From the NCBI RefSeq assembly GCF_000204055.1, contig NW_006768981.1:1-13994 (forward strand): 13,994 nucleotides of DNA, read 5' to 3'. Position 1 is the first letter of the stretch. The number at the start of each line of letters is the position of its first letter. The position numbers and the translations under genes were made by a program. Positions 7,669 to 13,994 of the stretch are shown piece by piece. The notes below the pieces were generated by a model, which saw nothing but the letters and a program-made list of their open reading frames with translations, was not told where the DNA came from and did no database searches. The DNA is from Melampsora larici-populina 98AG31. Its lineage: Eukaryota; Basidiomycota; Pucciniomycetes; Pucciniales; Melampsoraceae.

Positions 7669-8153
7669 ACCACCCTTGTAGTATGTAGAGTAGTGATGGT
7701 AGGGTTCTGAGTAGTGATGTAGAATGAGGTCGATTTCTTGAAGAACAAATGATGGTGTTGAACTCTATATGCTTTTACAAAATGCTGTCTGTTCAGTTAT
7801 GAAACGCTCATGTCAGCTGTCTATGACTGAAGACTGTAGTCTCATTCAACGAGAAGGTGACTAACAGTATCCAAATGTGGAGGTTTCCGACACATGGTGA
7901 TGTAGGTTCCTTTAGGTAACCTATGATTGGAACCTGCATGAAGAATTTGCAGATGTCAGCGTTTTAGTTCTACAAACAAGGATTACTGTCTTAGATGTAA
8001 AACTGACTCAACGCGGCCCATGACTGTGTTTGTCTAATGGGTTGGTCACTTTTTTCTGGCCCACGGCTGTGGCAAAAGGAGAGGAAGTGTGAGAAAATTA
8101 GTGTTTTATTCATCCACTTTGAAAGAATCTGAAGATTCTTTGATTTAAGCTTA
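7669..8153. other. Non-coding 3' region of the Ngaro-like element
   Basis: 485 bp between the recombinase stop codon and repeat B1. I see no conserved ORF. It is presumably 3' UTR, perhaps with polyadenylation signals. A loose short repeat (ggcccatgactgtg / ggcccacggctgtg) occurs near 8015 and 8060. Confidence 0.45.
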
Positions 8154-9203
8154 TCAGCTTATGAAAAAATGGAGGCTTACGAGCACTGCTCCAGGAAATT
8201 GTATGTGTTTTCCCGTGGTAAAACCAGCTGCTTGAGTGATGCGTTGAGTTTTGTTAAGGTTCAAAAGAGGATGGGTTCGAATGTATGTGCGGAAAGCTTC
8301 TGAGGACCATCGTCCTATGCATTGAATCGTGTCCATATCCATACCATTCTGAGTGTATGCGGTGGCACCTCCAGCACGTAATGAATGGCCTGATCTTGAG
8401 CTTCCGAAGATTTCTTTGATGCGGCTCATGAACCAGCTTCTCGTGGGTTGCCGGCCGTTTTCTCGAAGGAGCCAGAATGGGTGGATAGGAAACCTTTTGT
8501 CTCGTGCCTGCGTGTAGTTGAGTAGAGTTTTGATCGGACAGGTTGAATCATTTGGTCTGCTAACTATCGCAACTGGAGTACCCTTGAAGTGTGGGTCCTC
8601 TTTGTGGTAAGGGAGGTTGTAGCAAGCGACTGATCCGCATAGAGATATGACTAAAGATGAACGTCTGATTGATTTCCTTTTGTTTTGCAGGTTCAATGTG
8701 TCCGGTATTGTAAGTTCTCCTAGACGATGTAGTCCTGAAAAACCTAACGCTAGGATCGTGTTGAATAAAGCGTTGTCGAAGGATGAGTTGAAGTAGTTGG
8801 CGGAAAGAAAGATGTCGTATATAGTAAAAGCGTTTGCTTGTACTACTGGTTTTGAAAAAAGCTTTTGACATCCTCGAAGTGATTCTTTCACTTTTGGTGA
8901 TTGTCGAGTGATGAGGACGATAGGAAATTTTTCACACATGCTGTAGGAGATGCCAGTGAGATATTTACCGACCGTGTCAGGGTTAACTTCTCTTGAGATA
9001 ACTGAAACAAAATGGCACAGGTTTGTTTCACTCGGGTAAAGGCGAATGTGATAGTCTTTACAAAATTTTTCGAATCTTCTGTAGCCCGAAGTGTATTTGG
9101 CTACAGTTGACTTTTTGAGGCGATTTGCGATGTCTGATTTGTTCAGAAGTTCTCGATCTTTGAAAGATAGTGGAGCTGTGGTGATCTGTTTGGTTCTAGT
9201 CAT
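8154..9203 (-). CDS. Tyrosine recombinase of the Ngaro-like element
   Basis: 349 residues from ATG 9203; the same frame runs back to 9278 but only from a TTG, so 9203 is the first ATG. It replaces an integrase: it is expected to recombine a circular DNA copy into the genome without target duplication. The catalytic set is visible: R160 in GLHRLGEL, H273 and R276 in GHSLRAGGAT, W299 in IGRWSS (in place of the frequent His), and the nucleophile Y307 in AFRTYIRTHP. The N-terminal part (about 20-110) is helical and basic, as expected for the SAM-like DNA-binding domain. The first residues, MTRTKQ, resemble the histone H3 tail. It lies 83 nt after the RT-RNase H stop, in another frame, so it needs its own initiation or a separate transcript. 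Confidence 0.95.
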   Translation of the reverse strand: MTRTKQITTAPLSFKDRELLNKSDIANRLKKSTVAKYTSGYRRFEKFCKDYHIRLYPSETNLCHFVSVISREVNPDTVGKYLTGISYSMCEKFPIVLITRQSPKVKESLRGCQKLFSKPVVQANAFTIYDIFLSANYFNSSFDNALFNTILALGFSGLHRLGELTIPDTLNLQNKRKSIRRSSLVISLCGSVACYNLPYHKEDPHFKGTPVAIVSRPNDSTCPIKTLLNYTQARDKRFPIHPFWLLRENGRQPTRSWFMSRIKEIFGSSRSGHSLRAGGATAYTQNGMDMDTIQCIGRWSSEAFRTYIRTHPLLNLNKTQRITQAAGFTTGKHIQFPGAVLVSLHFFIS

Positions 9204-9286
9204 GATGAAGTCAAGTGAAAAATTAAAAAATAGTTTTTTGGAGTTATGATTTTTTATTTTATATGGAATTATACACAAGTGATAAA

Positions 9287-12200
9287 TCAGACTAGAGCAG
9301 GAAGAGAACGGTCTTGATGGCCGCCGATCAGGATAGAAGGATCTGGAGAGAACGTGCGTAGATGAAGGCGAGGGACCATTGAGTGAGCAAGATCAAACTG
9401 TCCTTTTGATAGGGCATCTGCAACTCGGTTGTTCTGTCTAGGTACAAATCGCACTTTAACATCAATTGGATGATTCAGCATTAAATTGATGGCATATTTG
9501 AATAAGGATCTTGCTGCAGACGTTGGTCGGTGTGATGAGAAAAGGTACGAGACAGACTCTGAATCGGTGAAAATGACGGTTTTCGAGGCTTTAAAATCTA
9601 CTGCCATTTTGACTGCTGAGACAACTGCCAACAGTTCCGCCCAGTAGCTGTTACGGGAAGGCGGTGGTAAGGAACAGCTCCAGGCACAATCGTTGGAAGG
9701 TTGCCAGAAACCAAAACCCGTTGGGCAGGCTTCTGTAAAGAACATGCAATCGGCATCAGAAAGAGGCCAATGCAGGTGTTTCAGAACTCGACGACCTGGC
9801 CATGCTTCGAGAGAATCCGCTAGCCAGTTTAGGTCGTCAACATTCATGCGATTGAGTGGGATGTGGGCGTTTCGGAGTGATTTTCCTGCAATCTTGTCCC
9901 ATGACGATTGTAAGGCCCATCTTCCTAAAGGGAAGATATTCAGGCCCCAATTTGCCCAACCAGTAATGCGTTGCCATTCAATTAAGGGATGTGAAAGAAC
10001 AGAGGTGAATTCTCGTAAAGCTACAATCAGAGAAATGTGTTTCCCTTCAGGGAGGGAGATTGATACTTCTTCACAGTTAACTGAATAGCCTATGATATCC
10101 AGTGTACTTCCAAAGACCTGTTTTTCCCATGCCCATGGGAGATTGATAAAGTCGAAGATTGAAAGGAATTTTGCTTGGTTCAAAGGGATTGTTCTACCTT
10201 TGAAAGATACCATGTCTGAAGCTAAGCCTATGCCCCAAGAGTCGTCCATGTATGCGTTGAGGTCCGTAATATTGAACTCGTAATAGGTGATCCAAAGAAT
10301 TAAAGAGAAAAAGGCGCACCATAATTTCGGGGAACTAGAGCAGCCGAAATTTACATTTCGATCTGCATGGAAGGCATTTGTGATTCTAATGATCTGTCGG
10401 ACCTGCCATTGACGGGAGACTGGGAGGTTACGAAAGGCTGCGTCTACGTCAGATTTCCACAGAATAAATTTATGCTTGCCGAAGTAATGGTACAGCATGA
10501 AGGGTATGAAATAAGGGATCCCGTCCAAGTCGATTTGTATGTCTTCTTTGTTAATTAAATTGTTAGGGGATGGATTACCAAAGGACATGTTCGTGCACAT
10601 ACAAACTTTACCTGATGATGGGTTTGTAGCTAAACATAAAGGTGACACTTTCATACCGGGTAGTAGGGTATGAAAGGGGGGAGAGAAGCGGTTCAGAGAA
10701 ATTTCTTTGTCCCTAGTTTTCGTAAGAACTTCATCGGCTTCCGGACCTGAGGCGTGGTTCTCGTTGAAGACTGTTTCTTCTGACGGCATTGAAGATAGCG
10801 GCCAGAAACCTTCAGTAAGACCAAGAATTATAGAATCTACGAAGGGTTTGTTGGGGTGATTTTTTAATAGGGAATGTAAATTTTTTATATTAATGGAACA
10901 ATTTATCTGGAAAAGATCTGGTCTCCTTTTGATGGCATAGTCTGCTAAAGGATCAGATGAAAGAGGAGGAGCGGACGGAAGGGGATCTGCGTGGATAGAG
11001 GAATCGACAGCAGCAGAAAAACCTTTACTGAGAACGTCGATTTCTAGACCTCTTAAAAAAGTTCGTGCGTTGGGCTCATTTGTGAGCGACGCTTCCCTGA
11101 TGATTTTCAAAACATCCATCTTTGTTGCATACCCCGTGTATTCTGTCGCAGTCAGCGTCACTGAAGGGACAAACACGAGCGTTCCAATTGTTGCAAGGCT
11201 GATCAGCCATAGGCAAAGTGCTGGAATCTCGAATCTTGTATTTTGGTTTGACACGTCTACCTCTAGTTTTCTTGGCAGAGGAGCTGGACGTGGATTGACG
11301 AGGAGAGGGGGCTGCTTCGATAGCGAGTCTAGTAGGTTGAGGAGCTGTCTGAGATGTTGTATATTTTGAAGAAGGGATAGCTGCACGGCCAAGTTTGCTC
11401 GTGGAACTATAGAGAATTCGATTATCAATGCCTTTGAGGGATTTATGTTCATAATCCCCCCAAACAAGGCTGGGTCTGGAAGCAAATTCTTTGCGTAGTT
11501 CTGCGTCGAAATCACGCACATCCTCCCAATGGACTCTTGCTTGAAAAAGACCTGGAAGAGAGAGGATATAGTCGAAATAAGCTTTAATTGATAAAGCTGC
11601 AGGGGGAAAAGCAGCGATGTAGGCATGCTTAAGAACTGCAAGAAGATTCTGCCAATGGTTATTGTCAGTAATCTCTTTTGGCGCAGAACCTTCAACGTTT
11701 TTGAGGTCTCCGTCTGCATTGATGCGAAGACGACTTTGAGGAGGGTCCGAAGAAGCCACAGCACCATAGAACTTGCGAAGATCGACGAAGTTATATTTGA
11801 GGAGGTCTTTTGTGAGCGAGTTTTGCCAGTTCGCAGGACGGTTTTTACAGGAATTGAATGCGCTGACGTGGTTCTTAATGTCGGATTTGTAAAGGAGGGC
11901 GATTTGGTTAACCTGGTAAGAAACTGGAGAGAATTCCTCAGGTACGAGATGTTTGTTGTCATCCATATACGGGGCAGATAGAATGGCACCAGTAATGGGA
12001 CCAGACGAAGCTGGGATTCCAGATATAGCTGGTGCTCCAGATACAGCTGGTGCTGGGTCAGAAGAAAGAAAACCAGAATAGACTGGCGGTCCAGAGGTAG
12101 CTGGTGCTGGCAAAAACTGATGAGACGAGGAGTGGGAGGAAGAAACCGAAAGGTTTCTTTTCCTTTTCCCTTTGTCAATCCTTTGAAAGATTGGTAAGGA

Positions 12201-12853
12201 GGGAACCGCGGGTTGTTTGATTGACGAGCGAAGAGGAGCAGGCCGTTGGGGTCGAGCAACAGGATAAGATGAACTTTGACGAAAACGCGGACTGTTAGAG
12301 AAGGTAATTTGGTTGAGAAGGGAAGGACCAGGAACAGGTTGGTGAACTTCAGCCACTGGACTTGGTGTGCAAACACCAACAGAAAAAGCTTCTGGTGCTT
12401 GCTGAGGAGGGGGTGGAGGACCTTCTCCCGAATTAGTAACAGGGTTGGAAGGGAACATAGACAAGTCCTCGAATCTAGGAGGTGAGGGCGCAATAGGCCT
12501 GTTGAAAAACCCTTTGATAACCCCATAGACATCCAACGACAATGGAGGAGGAAGTTTTTCACTAAGCACGATTGGAGGCATGCATTGTGGATCTTGATTC
12601 TCGGGCCATTTGTAAGTAATGGGATACCGAGGTCTGTTCGCTCTAGCGTCCAAGTTGATCGCGGCCCGAGCAACGGCAGACCAGTGATAGAGGAAATCGG
12701 GGTCCTGATAATGGTAAATCGACACAATTTGAGTGCGAAGTTGTGCCATGGAGGTGTTTTTACTACCGCCGGTGTCATCGTAGTGCGCAAGGATTTTATC
12801 AATATCGTCAAAGATGGCGGTAGAATCATTTGTAAGATTGATGCTCTCAGCAT
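9287..12853 (-). CDS. Reverse transcriptase-RNase H polyprotein of the Ngaro-like element
   Basis: Open for 1,188 codons from an ATG at 12853. Recognisable RT-RNase H sequence begins only after the gag stop, about 11075 downward; upstream of that the frame lies over gag. RT motif A is SDVDAAFR (10431-10453), motif B FGCSSSPKLW (about 10319-10348), and the catalytic motif YMDD is at 10241-10252. RNase H follows: FFTEACPTGFG (first acidic residue Glu, codon 9731-9733, where Asp is usual), WAELLAVV (Glu 9635-9637), FTDSES (Asp 9563-9565) and VADALSKG (Asp 9416-9418). The protein ends soon after RNase H with no methyltransferase domain. It is +1 relative to gag; expression by frameshift, reinitiation or leaky scanning is possible. 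No slippery site was identified. Confidence 0.92.
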   Translation of the reverse strand: MLRASILQMILPPSLTILIKSLRTTMTPAVVKTPPWHNFALKLCRFTIIRTPISSITGLPLLGPRSTWTLERTDLGIPLLTNGPRIKIHNACLQSCLVKNFLLHCRWMSMGLSKGFSTGLLRPHLLDSRTCLCSLPTLLLIREKVLHPLLSKHQKLFLLVFAHQVQWLKFTNLFLVLPFSTKLPSLTVRVFVKVHLILLLDPNGLLLFARQSNNPRFPPYQSFKGLTKGKGKETFRFLPPTPRLISFCQHQLPLDRQSILVFFLLTQHQLYLEHQLYLESQLRLVPLLVPFYLPRIWMTTNISYLRNSLQFLTRLTKSPSFTNPTLRTTSAHSIPVKTVLRTGKTRSQKTSSNITSSIFASSMVLWLLRTLLKVVFASMQTETSKTLKVLRQKRLLTITIGRIFLQFLSMPTSLLFPLQLYQLKLISTISSLFQVFFKQESIGRMCVISTQNYAKNLLPDPALFGGIMNINPSKALIIEFSIVPRANLAVQLSLLQNIQHLRQLLNLLDSLSKQPPLLVNPRPAPLPRKLEVDVSNQNTRFEIPALCLWLISLATIGTLVFVPSVTLTATEYTGYATKMDVLKIIREASLTNEPNARTFLRGLEIDVLSKGFSAAVDSSIHADPLPSAPPLSSDPLADYAIKRRPDLFQINCSINIKNLHSLLKNHPNKPFVDSIILGLTEGFWPLSSMPSEETVFNENHASGPEADEVLTKTRDKEISLNRFSPPFHTLLPGMKVSPLCLATNPSSGKVCMCTNMSFGNPSPNNLINKEDIQIDLDGIPYFIPFMLYHYFGKHKFILWKSDVDAAFRNLPVSRQWQVRQIIRITNAFHADRNVNFGCSSSPKLWCAFFSLILWITYYEFNITDLNAYMDDSWGIGLASDMVSFKGRTIPLNQAKFLSIFDFINLPWAWEKQVFGSTLDIIGYSVNCEEVSISLPEGKHISLIVALREFTSVLSHPLIEWQRITGWANWGLNIFPLGRWALQSSWDKIAGKSLRNAHIPLNRMNVDDLNWLADSLEAWPGRRVLKHLHWPLSDADCMFFTEACPTGFGFWQPSNDCAWSCSLPPPSRNSYWAELLAVVSAVKMAVDFKASKTVIFTDSESVSYLFSSHRPTSAARSLFKYAINLMLNHPIDVKVRFVPRQNNRVADALSKGQFDLAHSMVPRLHLRTFSPDPSILIGGHQDRSLPALV

Positions 12854-12863
12854 TAGCTGTCAT
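11076..12863 (-). CDS. Gag-like protein of the Ngaro-like element
   Basis: 595 residues from ATG 12863, which has A at -3 (good context). The N-terminal third has a helical, acidic segment. The middle is low-complexity and rich in Pro, Ser and Ala, with a degenerate repeat of the type PAxSG about every six residues (about 11985-12115). A basic stretch KKTRGRRVKPKYK precedes a C-terminal zinc-binding module: C557-x7-C565-x6-C572-x3-H576, then C579-x4-C584-x3-H588. The position and zinc module fit a nucleic-acid-binding Gag of DIRS-order elements. It is overlapped throughout by the +1 frame of the RT ORF. Confidence 0.88.
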   Translation of the reverse strand: MTANAESINLTNDSTAIFDDIDKILAHYDDTGGSKNTSMAQLRTQIVSIYHYQDPDFLYHWSAVARAAINLDARANRPRYPITYKWPENQDPQCMPPIVLSEKLPPPLSLDVYGVIKGFFNRPIAPSPPRFEDLSMFPSNPVTNSGEGPPPPPQQAPEAFSVGVCTPSPVAEVHQPVPGPSLLNQITFSNSPRFRQSSSYPVARPQRPAPLRSSIKQPAVPSLPIFQRIDKGKRKRNLSVSSSHSSSHQFLPAPATSGPPVYSGFLSSDPAPAVSGAPAISGIPASSGPITGAILSAPYMDDNKHLVPEEFSPVSYQVNQIALLYKSDIKNHVSAFNSCKNRPANWQNSLTKDLLKYNFVDLRKFYGAVASSDPPQSRLRINADGDLKNVEGSAPKEITDNNHWQNLLAVLKHAYIAAFPPAALSIKAYFDYILSLPGLFQARVHWEDVRDFDAELRKEFASRPSLVWGDYEHKSLKGIDNRILYSSTSKLGRAAIPSSKYTTSQTAPQPTRLAIEAAPSPRQSTSSSSAKKTRGRRVKPKYKIRDSSTLPMADQPCNNWNARVCPFSDADCDRIHGVCNKDGCFENHQGSVAHK

Positions 12864-12889
12864 AATAAATAGCGAGAGATATTTTATAT
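12864..12889 (-). promoter_or_regulatory. Leader between A1 and the gag start
   Basis: Only 26 nt separate the inner end of A1 from the gag ATG, so promoter and most of the 5' leader must lie within A1. The stretch is AT-rich. Confidence 0.4.
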
Positions 12890-13194
12890 AATAATTTATC
12901 TACTGAATTTATTTTCGTATGTGAAAAAGTATCAGGATAGTGAAGATGATGGAGAATAGAGAATACAATTCTGAGGATGAAATTCTCTTGAGTCGAAGTG
13001 GGAATTAGGGAATTGATTCATCCTATTCATCCAAGACTTCTGTGACGACATTGACAACATCTTTTATGAGAGTAATGAAGATTATTGCAAATCGTCTCAG
13101 AAGATTGGAGGTGGTGTGAGTGACCCGACTACTACACTATCCGAACTTTTTCCCCGACCCATTCCCATTCTTCAATACTGCGTACCGACTACTA
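12890..13194 (-). repeat. Split direct repeat A1 (305 bp), 5' end of the Ngaro-like element
   Basis: Identical to 7215-7519 except C/T at 12916 (CpG here, TpG there). It ends sharply at 13194 (CCGACTACTA), after which the two flanks differ. It lies just upstream of the gag start and probably holds the promoter; a TATAAAA-like stretch (minus strand, near 12888-12881) sits only about 20 nt before the gag ATG, so it is unlikely to be the promoter used. Confidence 0.95.
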
Positions 13195-13286
13195 TACAAG
13201 CTTTAAGCTGATTTCTCTCCGCTTGGCGGATTGCTTCTCAGCGCCAGTCCCTTTGGAGGTAGTTTTGTCAGTGACGTTTTTCCCCC
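13195..13286. other. Host flank right of the Ngaro-like element
   Basis: Unique sequence starting TACAAGC directly after the A1 end. Together with the left flank (...CTACAGTTG, ending 1777) it defines the presumed empty site CTACAGTTG/TACAAGC. Confidence 0.55.
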
Positions 13287-13517
13287 TTAAATGAATTGCA
13301 AGTAGGTGCAAGGTTGTCTTTCAGATTGTATTTCTTTGCAAACGTCTTCGAGGTGTTTGGTCAGGCATTCAAGCTCGGCGTATTTGGTATTGCTATCGCC
13401 CTTGGCTTCGTCAATGTGCCTGGCCCGGCGGGCACGCATACACAATCTGTGCTTTCCATCATTGCGAAGATGGATACACAGCGTATCCGGTATGCATGAA
13501 TTGGAAAGTGTTTTCAT
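13287..13517 (-). CDS. Small hypothetical ORF (76 codons), possibly an exon fragment
   Basis: Starts at ATG 13517 and ends at TAA. Not recognised. It has a basic cluster (RARRARH, about residues 28-34) followed by a helix-prone segment AELECLTKHLEDVCKEI with hydrophobic residues at 3/4 spacing, as in a short coiled coil. Codon use has many C/G third positions, unlike the AT-rich sequence around it, which mildly supports coding. It could be the last exon of a gene continuing beyond the window, a short real protein, or chance. Confidence 0.3.
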   Translation of the reverse strand: MKTLSNSCIPDTLCIHLRNDGKHRLCMRARRARHIDEAKGDSNTKYAELECLTKHLEDVCKEIQSERQPCTYLQFI

Positions 13518-13994
13518 TGTTAAATAGAAAGAATAAACAAATGTCCTTATATAGCAATATCGATGCTTGCCATTGCCATTGAGGAAAATTGATTTTGAAC
13601 AATCAACAAGATGTAAGAACGGATTTAGGATTTCATTGGACTTTGAAACGAAGAAGGATATCCTAAAAAGTTGATAGAATTTGAAAGCAAAGATTTGATT
13701 ACAAAAGACAAAGCAGTGCGATCAAATATAACTATAAAAGTTGATCGGATTTATCAATTCTTCAATGAGAACTAAGAAAAGATAAGTGATCATATTGGTT
13801 GAATATCTTAACTTGGACGCGATGACTTCAAAGTACACCTCTTACAATCAGTACCATTCCGAATTTGGTATTTATCAAAATTCCCCAATGAAAAGTAGTA
13901 CTTCATCAATCCTTTGGCTTTGGGTTCCGCTTTATATGCCATATACCTGTGTCACCATCTGATTCATCATTCCGCATTCTTCATCTTATCTTAC
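13518..13994. other. Unassigned AT-rich flank
   Basis: 477 bp to the window edge with no ORF I can support and no repeat shared with the rest of the window. Probably intergenic or intronic host DNA. Confidence 0.4.

Larger units (their letters stand above)
6860..13194 (-). mobile_element. Ngaro/PAT-like tyrosine-recombinase retrotransposon (DIRS order), full length
   Basis: 6,335 bp. Read on the minus strand the order is A1 (13194-12890), gag, RT-RNase H, tyrosine recombinase, B1 (7668-7520), A2 (7519-7215), a 206-bp spacer, B2 (7008-6860). Split direct repeats plus a recombinase instead of an integrase mark the PAT/Ngaro group. No methyltransferase domain follows RNase H, which favours Ngaro over PAT. 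No target duplication is seen, as expected for this mechanism. All three ORFs are open and repeat copies are over 99% identical, so the copy is young or recently active. The outer B2 end abuts the later copia insertion. Confidence 0.9.

Noticed and set aside
7566..7748. 60-codon minus-strand ORF over repeat B1
   Set aside because: Starts from a variable region and runs into B1, with no recognisable protein and no counterpart at B2.
9204..9278. Recombinase start at 9278
   Set aside because: The codon there is TTG; in a eukaryote the first ATG (9203) is the likely start.
9693..10088. 131-codon plus-strand ORF opposite RT-RNase H
   Set aside because: Antisense shadow of strongly supported coding sequence.
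1..13994. CRISPR arrays, rRNA or full tRNA genes
   Set aside because: No suitable repeat-spacer pattern or conserved RNA signature seen.

Overview
The window looks like fungal nuclear DNA, plausibly from a basidiomycete; the exact group is not resolvable here. The reasons are a fungal-type ATP adenylyltransferase gene split by five introns of 62-97 bp, a Ty1/copia LTR retrotransposon primed by half of the initiator tRNA, and a tyrosine-recombinase retrotransposon of the DIRS order. I see no prokaryotic features.

Layout. (1) 95-1502, minus strand: a complete six-exon gene for a 340-residue Ap4A phosphorylase / ATP adenylyltransferase (APA1/APA2 family), reconstructed here from the splice signals. 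One exon is only 15 nt and carries most of the catalytic His-x-His motif. (2) 1782-6858, plus strand: a 5,077-bp Ty1/copia element with TG...CA LTRs, a 5-bp target duplication (GGGAA), a half-tRNA primer site, a polypurine tract and one gag-pol frame. That frame is broken by a TGA at 4118-4120, and the catalytic Glu of its integrase is replaced by Lys. The two LTRs differ by exactly one 80-bp tandem unit. (3) 6860-13194, minus strand: a 6,335-bp Ngaro/PAT-like element with gag, RT-RNase H and tyrosine recombinase genes, all open. Its ends are split direct repeats in the order A1-ORFs-B1-A2-spacer-B2 (A = 305 bp, B = 149 bp). (4) 13195-13994: flanking host DNA with one weak 76-codon ORF on the minus strand.

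History read from the sequence. The Ngaro-like element inserted first, upstream of the adenylyltransferase gene. The copia element then landed on its outer edge, so that the copia target duplication holds one host base and four bases of the Ngaro tip. The gene kept about 275 bp of original upstream sequence; what lay beyond is now about 11.4 kb away. All five single-base differences between paired repeats (three between the LTRs, one in A, one in B) are transitions at CpG dinucleotides, which suggests methylation-linked decay of both elements.

The copia element looks dead as an autonomous unit. The Ngaro-like element looks nearly intact, with conserved recombinase residues; its one visible coding oddity is Glu in place of the first RNase H Asp. 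Its repeat junction has a modular set of 10-bp repeats that is a good candidate for the recombinase site.
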